A stretch of 64,000 bases of DNA from an uncultured Limosilactobacillus sp. (GCF_934202705.1 NZ_CAKPYE010000001.1:186001-250000); one strand, 5' to 3'; shown: positions 43,640-52,236, counted from the first letter of the stretch. Notes: generated by a model not told the origin, from the letters alone. Numbers and translations: made by a program.

Positions 43640-43680
43640 AAAATCCCCCAGGGTTCAGTAAATCTGAACGCTGAGAGATT
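43640..43680 (-). terminator. Terminator after the adhesin gene
   Basis: Minus strand CAGCGTTCAG and CTGAACCCTG with loop ATTTA, extended by AATC/GATT and followed by TTTG. Confidence 0.75.
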
Positions 43681-44360
43681 ATTGTAGTTCTTAAAAGAAA
43701 CTATCTGTCAACATAAAAGACTTCAGCAACTATCTCATGCTTGGTTTTAGTCCTGGTGTCGTTTTCGCTTAGCCAAACCGAATAATACTAACAGGGATGT
43801 CAAACCAAGTCCAACTAATGTACCACTTTGACTCTCGCCAGTCTGCGGTAGTTGAGCAACATTCGAGGTCTTATTTAGCATATTACCAGACATTCCCTGT
43901 CCGCTGGTCTTCATTTGACCACCATTATCCTGGTTAGTCTTCATGTCATAAGTAGTTAGCTTAGGGTCAGCAGTATACGTTACCGTAATATTAAGATCGT
44001 CAGAATCAGGCGTTACTGGTTGGTCAGAAACAGCTGTTACAGTTGTGTGGTATCCCGGAACCGTTGGTGATTTCACTTCAGCAAAATTACCATTTGCTGG
44101 TGTCCACGGCTTCCAAACAATCTCATGGGTAACCAGGTCTTCGATGCCAGTCCGCTTAAATTCAATTGGTGTTGCTTGGTAGTCATCAGTAACCGGAGAA
44201 CCATCTGCATACTGATAGTGAATCGTTTCATGAACGACCTTCGTATCAGTTACTGCTTTAGTTCCGTGTTCAAGATGAACAACGAATGATTGGTCAACAT
44301 GGTCATCATTATCAAAGTTTGGGAAAATAACTTGACTGTACTGCTTACCAGTTAAGTCTT

Positions 44361-44367
44361 GGGGGGG
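44361..44367 (-). repeat. C7 run in the adhesin gene (in frame)
   Basis: Seven C on the coding strand, encoding part of AQPPPQDL. The reading frame is intact here, but it is the longest of three C runs in this gene. Confidence 0.8.
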
Positions 44368-46629
44368 TGGTTGGGCAGTGGTATTAACCACCTTGACAAA
44401 CTCGTAGCCTTTGTCTTTCAGCTGCTTAACGAGCGTATCACCCTGGTCAAACTTAATCTGACCATTAGTTACCCCATTAGCATGATCAACAACTCCTGGA
44501 ATAACCCGCTTAGCAGTATCATCGTAGAAGGTTAGCTGAGCAGCTTGCTGGTCAGGTGTGTAGGTCACTTCTTCATTTATATCTTTAGTATCATGGTGAA
44601 CCTTAACCTTCTCAACGGTTAACTTATCCGGAGTGTAACCCATCACTGACGGGGACGGCTGTTGATTCAAAGTTCCTTCATCTGTCGTCTTTCCGGTGGC
44701 AGTCCAATGAATGCCCTCACTTGGCTGGTCGTACGTCTTGGTAATATTACCATGGTTATCGACATCAACGACCTTTCCCGTGACTTTATCCACATGACCC
44801 GTGCCAGTAAACTTCGTTGACTGTGTTACCGGGTTGGTTGAAATTTCCGTTGAGTGAGTTGAACCATCACTGAACTTGTAAGTAATGGTCCGCTTGACGG
44901 TCTTGCTTGTCACAATGTTCCCCTTTGTCGGGTCTTGCGGATCAACCGGCGCCGGGTGCTGATTATCTATTGGTTTAACCCCATGTCTCAAGTGCACAAC
45001 AAAGGTTTGGGTCGTGCTATCGTCGTTATCGTATTTGCCAAACTGGTAATGTGTAAACGCAGTTGAATCTAATGCACTCGTCTCGTTGCCCTTACTAATG
45101 CCGACATAGTCATAACGATCAGTTAAATTATTCAACGTGGTTGGGTCAAAGCTAATCGTCGTGTTGATGTTACCCTTGGCTTTTGTTGGTTCAACCCCAC
45201 TAATAAATTTATGGGTAGTATCATCGTAATACCGTAACTGTGCAGTCGCATGGTTAGAAAGTTCAAACTGAACAATGTCACCATCAAAGTAGTATTTAAC
45301 CACCTGACCAAATGCTGCCGTCCCATTTTTAGCATCTGTCTGCCAAGACTTAACGCCATTAATGATCTTTGGTGTTGGATTTAAGTGGTATCCTGCTGGG
45401 ATTAATGCTTGATCATCAGTACTCAATGTAAAATCAGTTGATTTCATCGTATCTTGATTATCTTTGTACTGGTGAGTTAAATCATCTAAAGGAATATACT
45501 GGTCATGACCTTGGTCATCCTCATAGTGAAGCCGAGCCTTAACCGTTGATTGACCATCAACCTTAACTGATGATGCACCAGCTGTCTTTACTGCCACCCC
45601 CATTGGGAGCTGTTCATCACTCCATATCTGACTAGCTAGGTAAGCAATCTTCCCGGCATCACTCGTGACCGTTGGATCTTCACCCTGCAGTACCAGCCTA
45701 ATTGCACCATTATTCTTTGATAGTTCATTAATCTTGACAGCAACTGACTTAATTTGTGACCAATCGCGTACCTGGTCGCTCGTAACATATGAACTTAAAT
45801 CAGTTTTTTCATTAGAAGACTTTCCAGGCTGTGTCGAATAAAGAATTTCATAACTATCTGCCGGCACAGTTTCCCCGGTAATGGAATTAACGACTGTTGC
45901 ACCGTTCTGCTTCAAATTAAAGTTAAAGGAAGTATCAGTATTGTCCTTTGGCAGATTAGCGACGACAACAATGTTATGAATGGTACTATCATGCTCAGGG
46001 TTATATATTACTCCTGTAGCAAGTGTCATTTGAGTAGTGCCCTTGTCATTTGAATGACCATTCAAGACTAAGCTACTATCCGTATTTCCCTGCGCGTTCT
46101 CCACAATACCTAAGCCGCTTGCTGATTGAACTGCAACGGTAAATTTGCCAACTTGAAAAGTATGGTTAGCCACGGCGTTCTTTAGCATTGCCATTTGATC
46201 AGTTGTAGCTAACGGATTAGTGTTTGTATTCTTCACTTGCAGATTATCAGCACTAACGAAGACATACCCGTCGGACGACATATTCGGCAAGTCGTTTCGT
46301 AAAGTGTACCAGTTAATATAATTAGTAATGGCGGCGTAGCCAGGAATAGTTAAACCAGCACCATCATACTCAATCACAGTACGTCCGTTAGACTGGTATG
46401 AACGCACTTTAAAAGGAATAGCCTTATCTTGATTATTTGAACCCTTTAGGATATAGCGGTCCTTAAAGTCATTCAAATCAAAATTGATCGTTGTTGGTAA
46501 GACATAGTAAATGTGAGGATTAACAAGGTCCGCATTATCTAAACCTTGCGGAATTTGCACCTGAAATTCTCCTGCGCTTGTCGTCCCAGCTTCATACTGA
46601 TCTTGCTCAGCGTCAAGGTGAAAGACCCA

Positions 46630-46635
46630 GGGGGG
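46630..46635 (-). repeat. C6 run at the second adhesin frameshift
   Basis: Coding strand TCG ACC CCC CTG runs to a TGA. With C5 it would read TCG ACC CCC TGG GTC TTT, which joins smoothly to the downstream frame (STPWVFHLDAEQDQY). Confidence 0.85.
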
Positions 46636-48249
46636 TCGAAACTCGTTGAACGACTGTTTGCGTATTGGACCAGCCTACCGGTGATGTTTCAGTAAATTCT
46701 GGCTTAGCAGGATCTGATGCTAGATTAATTGAAGCAGTCAATTTATCACCAACTTGCATTGGTTGACCGTTCTGCTTGTTTTGAGCAACCTTTCCCGAAA
46801 CGTAAAGCCAAGCTGACTTACCACTACTTAATCCATCGATCCATTCAACCTTCGCAAGGTTTTTATTGGCATTAATTTTAAAATTATAATTATTGCCAAT
46901 AATGACTTCTGAACTGCCATCTTGGTAGGTCACTTTAATCCTATCCATCAGGGTAAATTTGTGACCACGATATTCCACTGACCAACTAGGATTACCACTA
47001 AAGGTCAGGTTATCCACTGAATAACCATCAGAAAATGTTGCCGTATAGTGAATCCTGTTAAAGTTATATGCTGATGGGTTATCAACCCGGATTTGGTTGA
47101 TATAGTGTTCGTTCTCATATGAACCCGTTCCAATATCTACTGGTGAAGTTAACGGTACTGTATCTTTATATAAATAATCGGCATCAGTTTGTGTCGGATA
47201 GGCATTAGTAACTTGCCCTTTAAAAATATTGCCACTAGGTAGTTTTGTCTCGTTACCAAGAATCGTGTCTTCCCAGACTGGAACCGGCACTTGAAGCTGC
47301 TTGCCGCCATTCAAAACCCAAACCGCTGTGGATGGTTGAGCCTTCAATGTTTTATCCTCACTTGGCGAGTCCATCACAAACTTTCCAGTAATGATTAATT
47401 GATGAAAGTTCCCAATCTGCAATCCAGTGAAAACAACAGGTGATCCCGCTGAAGCCTGAGAGATACTGTCAACCTTATCATAGCCATCATCTTTATTAGT
47501 ATTTGAAAAATGTTCCAGGGTCGCTGCAGTATTAATTTTAAAATTAGCGGGAACGTTCAACGTTAGGTTCACTTTGCCATAATGATAAACTGCATCACTG
47601 AATGGGGCAGTGATATCAGTTGAATAGGAATAATCCTGGTTAACCAAAATTTGCTTTTGATCCTCTGGTGTAGGATTTGTCCGCTTAAAAGCGGAAAAAG
47701 AGATCGTAGGGTTAACATCTTCGTAAATTGAATAAGTACCTATCTTTTCACCATTTTTAGTCACGGTGAGCATTTTGGTTATTCGCCCATTTTCAATAAC
47801 TTTGCTATTGGTCTTCACGGCAATCGTGATCCCTTGAGACATTCCACCAGTCGTCGCGTTGCTCGTAAAGGTGTCAGTAATGGTATAAGACCCGTCTGCA
47901 TTATGGACCAGCCGCGACGTTCCTTCCCCGGCAGGCAGCGGCGCCACACTAACCCCATTATTTTGGTATAAGTCACCTTGCGGGATAGTTAAGGTATACA
48001 CATCACCATTTTTAAAGTTTGAAACTTTCCAAGTTAAACTGACCGTTGGTTGGCTGAGAGAGAGCGTATCGTGATCCGCCTGTAGTGACCAATCTTGATT
48101 TGTCTCATCACTGTCTGCTTTTGGCGTTACTGGTACTAATTGTTTATTATTAGCAGCTTGCTGATTTACTTTCTCTGCAGAAGAATTATCCTCTTGTAAC
48201 GTTTCTTGATTATGCTTCAACACAACAGATTTGGCTGCCGGCTGTTGAA

Positions 48250-48254
48250 GGGGG
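48250..48254 (-). repeat. C5 run at the first adhesin frameshift
   Basis: Coding strand ACG CCC CCT TCA leads to a stop; with C4 it reads ACG CCC CTT CAA CAG, joining the signal-peptide segment to the downstream frame (QQTPLQQPAAKSVV). Confidence 0.8.
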
Positions 48255-48464
48255 CGTCTGCTGCCCCTCAACCTGCTCGACCTCGTTATGGTTATTCTCT
48301 GTTGACGTGACCGCTGCTTTAGCAACAACATCATTACTACTAAAATAAAGAGTAGTCCCCAATAAAACTGAAGCCACACCAAAAGAAAGTTTTCGTAAAC
48401 CATAATGTGGATGGCGCTGAGCTATCCGCTGTTGACGATCATATTGATTATTTCTTGAAACCAT

Positions 48465-48829
48465 GATATTCCTCCCAATTAAACAACATTGAAACATTGT
48501 ATTAAATTCCTAATGACCATTATACTGCAATCGATTGTAATAGTGCATTTTTATTATTATGAGATATTAAATATCTTTAATATATTCAGCATTTTAAAGA
48601 TCGCTTTTAGTGCAGTTAAAACCATCGTCATGGTTAAAATGGGTGTAAAAAGACACCGAAGTCTCATCAACTTCAGTGGTAGAAATAGTTAGTATTAATT
48701 TTTTCACAAGATTATTGATTCATTTGAACTTTTTAACAATTCATTCCCATATGTAATTTTAATTATCCATAGATTATTGAAATCATTGCTTTCTTCGTCA
48801 ACCTACCACCTTATTAGAGTAAAAAACGG
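48465..48829. other. Upstream region of the adhesin gene
   Basis: No credible ORF. AT-rich; the adhesin promoter must be here. A palindrome AACCATCGTCATGGTT lies near 48620 and could be an operator. A 67-codon plus-strand frame crossing it has no ribosome site and no protein-like composition. Confidence 0.4.
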
Positions 48830-48850
48830 AAAAAGCGTCGACCGACGCCA
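48830..48850 (-). terminator. Terminator after the decayed small-peptide gene
   Basis: Minus strand GCGTCG-GT-CGACGC followed by TTTTT. Confidence 0.75.
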
Positions 48851-48869
48851 GCACAAAAAAATAGCAATA

Positions 48870-48970
48870 TTATTGCATCATCCGAAGAATCAACTCAATC
48901 GCCTTTTTAATTATCTTTTTTACGTGCTTGCTGGGCACTATCAAAACTATTAGCTGGAGTGCAAATAGGA
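48870..48970 (-). pseudogene. Decayed copy of the prophage small-peptide gene
   Basis: An open minus-strand frame ending at 48870 encodes IVLIVPSKHVKKIIKKAIEL, clearly like IVLLIVPNKHVKKLIKWFF of the peptide at 51960-52049, and the flanking GACTCC and downstream terminator also match. The ATG and the GGAGG site are lost, so it is probably not translated unless from a TTG. The order (peptide on minus, hairpin upstream) is the same as in the prophage copy. Confidence 0.65.
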
Positions 48971-48998
48971 GTCAGTTGGTTACTTACTCTGATCCGGC

Positions 48999-49027
48999 GG
49001 GGTACCTGTAAAGGTACTCCTTTTTTA
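48999..49027 (+). terminator. Hairpin with T run upstream of the decayed peptide gene
   Basis: GGGGTACC and GGTACTCC (one G-T pair), loop TGTAAA, then seven T on the plus strand. On the minus strand it would be a 5' leader hairpin of the peptide transcript. Confidence 0.7.
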
Positions 49028-49117
49028 TTTTTATCATAATACCCCAAAAAAACATCGCCAAATGAAGTACATCTATCAGTACTGAATATCATAGAACCAA
49101 AATTATATAATAGACAA

Positions 49118-49170
49118 AAAAGCACCGTAACCCCCTACCTCTAAACAAGGGTCACGATGATTTTTTAGTT
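49118..49170. terminator. Terminator after higBA, usable on both strands
   Basis: CACCGTAACCC and GGGTCACGATG arms, 15-base loop, A-run before and T-run after. A plus-strand TATAAT at 49106-49111 just before it would give an RNA of about 55 nt consisting mainly of this hairpin. Confidence 0.75.
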
Positions 49171-49303
49171 AAGATCTATTATTTATAAAAACCTATTAAA
49201 ATGCCTCCGGTGGGGGTAAATTGCTTTTACTATGTTATATAACGTTTGTTTCTTCCTATTATACAGCGAATATCTGTATTAACTTTTATTGTCTTGTTTG
49301 AAG

Positions 49304-49327
49304 TTGATGTACAAATTGATGTACAAA
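49304..49327. repeat. Perfect 12-bp tandem repeat
   Basis: TTGATGTACAAA occurs twice head to tail, just downstream of higA. Each copy has the TGTACA palindrome. Possible protein site; it also lies at the edge of the prophage region. Confidence 0.7.
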
Positions 49328-49359
49328 AATAATTAACACCTTGCTTATAAGTAAAAGAA

Positions 49360-49647
49360 TTAAACGAACAACTTAATCTTATCGTATTCAGACTTATTTT
49401 TCTGAATAGTGTTCCGCATATCAATGTCATTTTGTAAATTCAAAAAGTAACGATCTGAGACACCAAAAAGAATTCCTAATCGAACTGAAGTATCAACGGT
49501 AATCTTGCGGCGATCATGTAGAATATCTTGAATCCGTGAAGTTGGAACATTAATTAACTGTGCTAACTTGTATGCCGACAGATTTAATGGTTCCATAAAT
49601 TCTTCATGGAGGATTTCACCAATTGTTGGCGTTGGAATATTGTTCAT
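49360..49647 (-). CDS. higA: HigA-family antitoxin
   Basis: 95-aa XRE-type helix-turn-helix protein of the HigA addiction-module family: PTIGEILHEEFMEPLNLSAYKLAQLINVPTSRI (only the key IGEIL..EF and helix-turn-helix AYKLAQLINVPTSRIQDIL part is diagnostic). AAGGGGAA lies before the ATG, 16 bp after higB. It should neutralise HigB and repress the shared promoter. A terminator ends the unit at about 49170-49118. Confidence 0.92.
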   Translation of the reverse strand: MNNIPTPTIGEILHEEFMEPLNLSAYKLAQLINVPTSRIQDILHDRRKITVDTSVRLGILFGVSDRYFLNLQNDIDMRNTIQKNKSEYDKIKLFV

Positions 49648-49663
49648 GATTCATTTCCCCTTT

Positions 49664-49948
49664 CTAATGGTAATCAACAATTTCAACATCATAGAATTCA
49701 TTCTGACCATGTAGAGTAAAACAAATTCGATATTGAGCATTAATTTTAATACTATATTGTCCCTCACGATCACCAACTAATTGTTCTAAATGATTAGCTG
49801 GCGGTACTCGCAAATCATTAATGTTTTCTGCATTATCAATCATCATTAATTTTCTTAACGCAACCCTTTGAATAGTTTGAGGTAACTTTTTAGAAAACTT
49901 TTGGTGATATACTTTTTCCGTTTCTTTATCTGCAAAGTCTTTAATCAT
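49664..49948 (-). CDS. higB: HigB-family mRNA interferase toxin
   Basis: 94-aa RelE-superfamily toxin. It begins MIKDFADKETEKVYHQ and has the HigB core RVALRKLMMIDNAENINDLRVPP, YSIKINAQYRICF and VEIVDYH at the C-terminus. It should cut mRNA on the ribosome. Start chosen at the ATG ending at 49948 with AAGGAAG. Toxin-first order is typical of higBA. A strong promoter and operator palindrome lie just upstream. It sits next to the endolysin gene, so it is either prophage cargo or host DNA at the phage edge. Confidence 0.92.
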   Translation of the reverse strand: MIKDFADKETEKVYHQKFSKKLPQTIQRVALRKLMMIDNAENINDLRVPPANHLEQLVGDREGQYSIKINAQYRICFTLHGQNEFYDVEIVDYH

Positions 49949-49978
49949 TCTTCCTTGTTTCCTTTTCTTTGTAAAATC

Positions 49979-50007
49979 ATTGTACACGTTAAACGGGTAT
50001 ATAGCAA
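49979..50007 (-). promoter_or_regulatory. higBA promoter with operator palindrome
   Basis: Minus strand -35 TTGCTA (50007-50002), 17-bp spacer, -10 TACAAT (49984-49979). The spacer holds ACCCGTTTAACGTGT (49998-49984), a 12-of-15 palindrome, a likely HigA operator. Confidence 0.75.
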
Positions 50008-50010
50008 TAC

Positions 50011-50050
50011 AAAAAATAGTCCTAGCAGTCAATAAAGACCACTAGGACAA
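50011..50050 (-). terminator. Terminator after the endolysin gene
   Basis: GTCCTAG (50019-50025) and CTAGGAC (50042-50048) form the stem; TTTTTT follows on the minus strand. It ends the phage late transcript. Confidence 0.85.
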
Positions 50051-50056
50051 AATTGT

Positions 50057-51307
50057 TTATTTGAATGTACCGTAAGGTTCATGCGTCCAAGCATTCCGCA
50101 CGGCAATGTAACCATAACCGTGTGAACGCGGTTGGCGAACATAGATGAACCCATCGTGCTTTGACCAAGCATCGTACTTGATTGTGGTACCTGGTCCAAC
50201 ATAGGCAATTGACGAAGAACTTGGTTTAGCTCCCCATCGTAAGTGCAACCATGTTGTAGACGTGAAGGTTCCACTTTCATGATGCCAAGTGTCGCCCATG
50301 TTATCAGTCCAGTTGGATTGGTTCGGTTGAGCAATTGGCTTCTGTACCTTATTCGATACTTGACTACCTGAGCCGTGATCAGCAACCCGTAATACTTGGT
50401 TCGGGTGGATAACGGTGTTAATGGTGGTACCATTCAACTTCGCTAGAGCGTTCATATCCATCCCGAACTTGTGGGCAATGCTCCACCAAGAATCGCCACG
50501 TTTAACGGTGTAGTTATGAGTATCTTGGTGCAATTGCTTACCAGTGTTAGTGGCTGGCGTATTGGTCTTTGGCTTTTGTGGATTACCTGCCTTGTAACCA
50601 TTATCCGTAATTCCCGTTAAATCAACATCGCCATCTAATCCGCCTGCATTATATGTCGAGGTAAATTGGAAAATTCCAATGTTTTCAAATGACGGGAAAA
50701 AGTTGTAATTCGGGTGCTTGGTGACATTGTAGTCAGGATATTCAGCTAACGCCAATGGATATTTACTGGCAATCTTGTGTAGGTCAAGATGGTTGACCAA
50801 GAAGCTCTTGTAACCATACAACACTGCTGTATACCCTGAGTCCTGAACCCGTTTCAAAGCATACAATACTGAATCAGTGTCTGGGTTACCACTTTCTACG
50901 TCCAACATCACAATACTACCTTTGGGTGTTTGCACCTTTCGTAGATAATAATTGAGCATTTGGTCAGCTTGCCACCGACCGCTAAATTGAGCATAGATAT
51001 ATGTGTGGGCTCGCTTGCCTTGTGCAATAGTAGTCGCTACTTGCGTTGGATAAGTATATTGTTCAATGAATGAACCATTGTAATATCCCCCAACTTGACT
51101 AATGGAAAACTTATCATCATTCAAGCCCCATGCGCCATAATTACCTTGGTACTTCGACCAGTCGACCCCTTGGTCACCCTTAGCAGCATAAGCTGTAGGA
51201 ATTGTCGTTGTGGTGATTCCCCCAACTGAAAAGGTTGTTGAAATTCCACAAAATAAAAATGCGGTTGCAATTACAACCGTCAGCCATCTATTTAGTTTGT
51301 GCTTCAT
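50057..51307 (-). CDS. Phage endolysin, GH25 muramidase with LysM and SH3 domains
   Basis: Lyses host peptidoglycan at the end of infection. 416 aa: Sec signal peptide (about 1-42, ending TAYA-AK), GH25 lysozyme domain (about 45-235; GVDWSKYQG, MLDVESGNP and GDVDL hold the catalytic acids), one LysM domain (about 262-308; YTVKRGDSWWSIAHKFG), and an SH3-like wall-binding domain (about 335-412, TWLHLRWGAKPS). The signal peptide means it can be exported without a holin pore. Start at ATG ending 51307 with GGTAGGTG; an in-frame GTG 12 bp earlier overlaps that site. It overlaps the holin gene end. Confidence 0.95.
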   Translation of the reverse strand: MKHKLNRWLTVVIATAFLFCGISTTFSVGGITTTTIPTAYAAKGDQGVDWSKYQGNYGAWGLNDDKFSISQVGGYYNGSFIEQYTYPTQVATTIAQGKRAHTYIYAQFSGRWQADQMLNYYLRKVQTPKGSIVMLDVESGNPDTDSVLYALKRVQDSGYTAVLYGYKSFLVNHLDLHKIASKYPLALAEYPDYNVTKHPNYNFFPSFENIGIFQFTSTYNAGGLDGDVDLTGITDNGYKAGNPQKPKTNTPATNTGKQLHQDTHNYTVKRGDSWWSIAHKFGMDMNALAKLNGTTINTVIHPNQVLRVADHGSGSQVSNKVQKPIAQPNQSNWTDNMGDTWHHESGTFTSTTWLHLRWGAKPSSSSIAYVGPGTTIKYDAWSKHDGFIYVRQPRSHGYGYIAVRNAWTHEPYGTFK

Positions 51308-51533
51308 TTGTCGTATCACCTACCTTTGCATTAGTTGGTGTCTCCACTTCGCCGTTGCCTTCAACAAAACCGCAAAGCCCTAGAATAGTTAGAACCGTGT
51401 TAATGATACCGACTAACTGGTCCCAGTGACCATAGGAAATCCCGCAAGCCATCATGACCTGTTGAACTAATACGATTAACAAGGTAATGAATGACGCAAT
51501 CACAGTCTTATTTAGAGTTCCATCAGCGTTCAA
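51288..51533 (-). CDS. Phage holin (phi-LC3/LL-H type), 5' end interrupted
   Basis: 81 aa as read from a TTG: NADGTLNKTVIASFITLLIVLVQQ (key hydrophobic helix 10-32), second helix around 42-56 (IINTVLTILGLCGFV) then a polar tail. This is the two-helix holin found next to endolysins. Upstream in the same frame the sequence continues as AFLKKF and then a TAG, before which a GTG with AAAGGAGG at 51581 begins NNNNSKLM. The natural gene probably ran from 51581, so an amber codon at 51554-51552 interrupts it, or a re-start at TTG makes the product. Confidence 0.75.
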   Translation of the reverse strand: MNADGTLNKTVIASFITLLIVLVQQVMMACGISYGHWDQLVGIINTVLTILGLCGFVEGNGEVETPTNAKVGDTTNEAQTK

Positions 51534-51577
51534 AAACTTCTTTAAGAACGCCTACATTAATTTAGAATTGTTGTTGT

Positions 51578-51877
51578 TCACCGTTTTGAACCTCCTTTAT
51601 CGAACACTTCATGTTCTAGTGACTTAATCTTTTGATTACGAACCTTAGCTTCGCCGACGTGTTCCTCAAACCGGTCTTCTAATCGTTCAATCCTTCTACT
51701 GTGTTCCTTGGTTAGATCATTAATGTTATGGATAACCTCTGTTAAACGGTCGATACTGTTTTTCAAGGGCATCAACACATATTTCATCACTAAGGCTAGT
51801 CCCGCACCAACTCCACCACCAATGGCAATCAATGACGCCCACTCATCAAGAAATAATCCAAAAAATTGATGGTGCAT
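51578..51877 (-). CDS. Membrane-anchored coiled-coil lysis-cassette protein (XhlA-like)
   Basis: 99 aa. One transmembrane helix (about 13-37, WASLIAIGGGVGAGLALVM) followed by a helical charged part (IDRLTEVIHNINDLTKEHSR, RIERLEDRFEEHV). Its place just before the holin and its layout recall XhlA-type proteins or second holins of Gram-positive phages. AGGAGG precedes the ATG; its TGA overlaps the GTG of the original holin start. Confidence 0.8.
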   Translation of the reverse strand: MHHQFFGLFLDEWASLIAIGGGVGAGLALVMKYVLMPLKNSIDRLTEVIHNINDLTKEHSRRIERLEDRFEEHVGEAKVRNQKIKSLEHEVFDKGGSKR

Positions 51878-51910
51878 TTTCCTACCTCCTCTTAAAATTG
51901 TGTATAATAA

Positions 51911-51945
51911 AAGCGCCTGCTCGCATCCAAGCGATTAGGCGCTAA
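51911..51945 (-). terminator. Terminator after the small-peptide gene
   Basis: Minus strand AGCGCCT and AGGCGCT arms with an inner CGCTTGG/ATGCGAG part, then TTTTATT. It separates the peptide transcript from the lysis genes. Confidence 0.8.
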
Positions 51946-51959
51946 ACTGTCTTCGCTAA

Positions 51960-52049
51960 CTAGTCAAACCAGTTTTTGAAGAACCATTTAATTAATTTTT
52001 TAACGTGTTTATTAGGCACGATCAGCAAAACTATGCACAAATGGTGCAT
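51960..52049 (-). CDS. 29-aa hydrophobic-basic peptide, candidate type I toxin
   Basis: The peptide starts MHHLCIVLLIVPN (short hydrophobic part) and ends KHVKKLIKWFFKNWFD (basic, aromatic). GGAGG lies eight bases before the ATG. It has its own promoter region (minus -10 TACAAT at 52115-52110), a 5' leader hairpin and a terminator, so it is transcribed alone. A divergent small RNA (52145-52236) shares complementary stretches with it. Size, composition and layout suggest a membrane-acting type I toxin; I do not recognise a named family. A decayed relative lies at 48870-48970. Confidence 0.65.
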   Translation of the reverse strand: MHHLCIVLLIVPNKHVKKLIKWFFKNWFD

Positions 52050-52144
52050 TGGAGTCACCTCCAAACACACACTTACATTGAAAGGAGCTACCTTTCAGTG
52101 TGCTTTTGTATTGTAACATGAATTTTCTATGTTATAATATATGT

Positions 52145-52236
52145 ATCAGCAAGATTATGCCGGTGTGCAAAATAGTACTAAGGTAGCTCCTTAGGCTGAA
52201 CCGGTTGGGGCGCTTAATAGGCGCTCTTTTTTATTT
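52145..52236 (+). ncRNA. Divergent small RNA, candidate antitoxin RNA
   Basis: Promoter TTGTAA (52111-52116), 16-bp spacer, TATAAT (52133-52138); terminator GGGCGC-TTAATAG-GCGCTC plus T run ending near 52236. No ORF or ribosome site. It contains GTGTGC, complementary to GCACAC at the 5' end of the peptide mRNA; AATAGGCGCT, complementary at 9 of 10 positions to AGCGCCTAAT in the mRNA terminator; and a hairpin AAGG-TAGCT-CCTT also present in the mRNA leader, whose AGCU loop can pair with itself. Function inferred from layout. Confidence 0.55.

Larger units (their letters stand above)
43747..48464 (-). pseudogene. Mub-type LPxTG mucus adhesin, broken by two C-run frameshifts
   Basis: Reads as one gene of 1571 codons once one C is removed from each of two C runs. 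Segment 1 (48464 to about 48254) encodes a YSIRK-type signal peptide (YGLRKLSFGVASVLLGTT); it stops after 84 codons. Segment 2 (to 46613) has immunoglobulin-like surface domains; segment 3 (from about 46630 to 43747) has two pairs of Mub B1/B2-like mucin-binding repeats (AQLRYYDDTTHKFISGV; YADGSPVTDDYQ) and ends LPQTGES, hydrophobic span, RKRHQD for sortase. As written only the 84-aa piece is made from the true start. Could be pseudogene, phase-off gene or two sequence errors. Confidence 0.88.

Noticed and set aside
45132..45359. 75-codon minus-strand frame inside the adhesin
   Set aside because: A shadow of the mucin-binding repeat coding sequence, without its own start signals.
48489..48692. 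67-codon plus-strand frame upstream of the adhesin
   Set aside because: No ribosome site and AT-driven composition; it crosses the probable adhesin promoter.
48907..49125. 72-codon minus-strand frame MLFCLLYNFG onwards
   Set aside because: It overlaps hairpins and the decayed peptide frame in another phase, lacks a ribosome site and looks unlike a protein.
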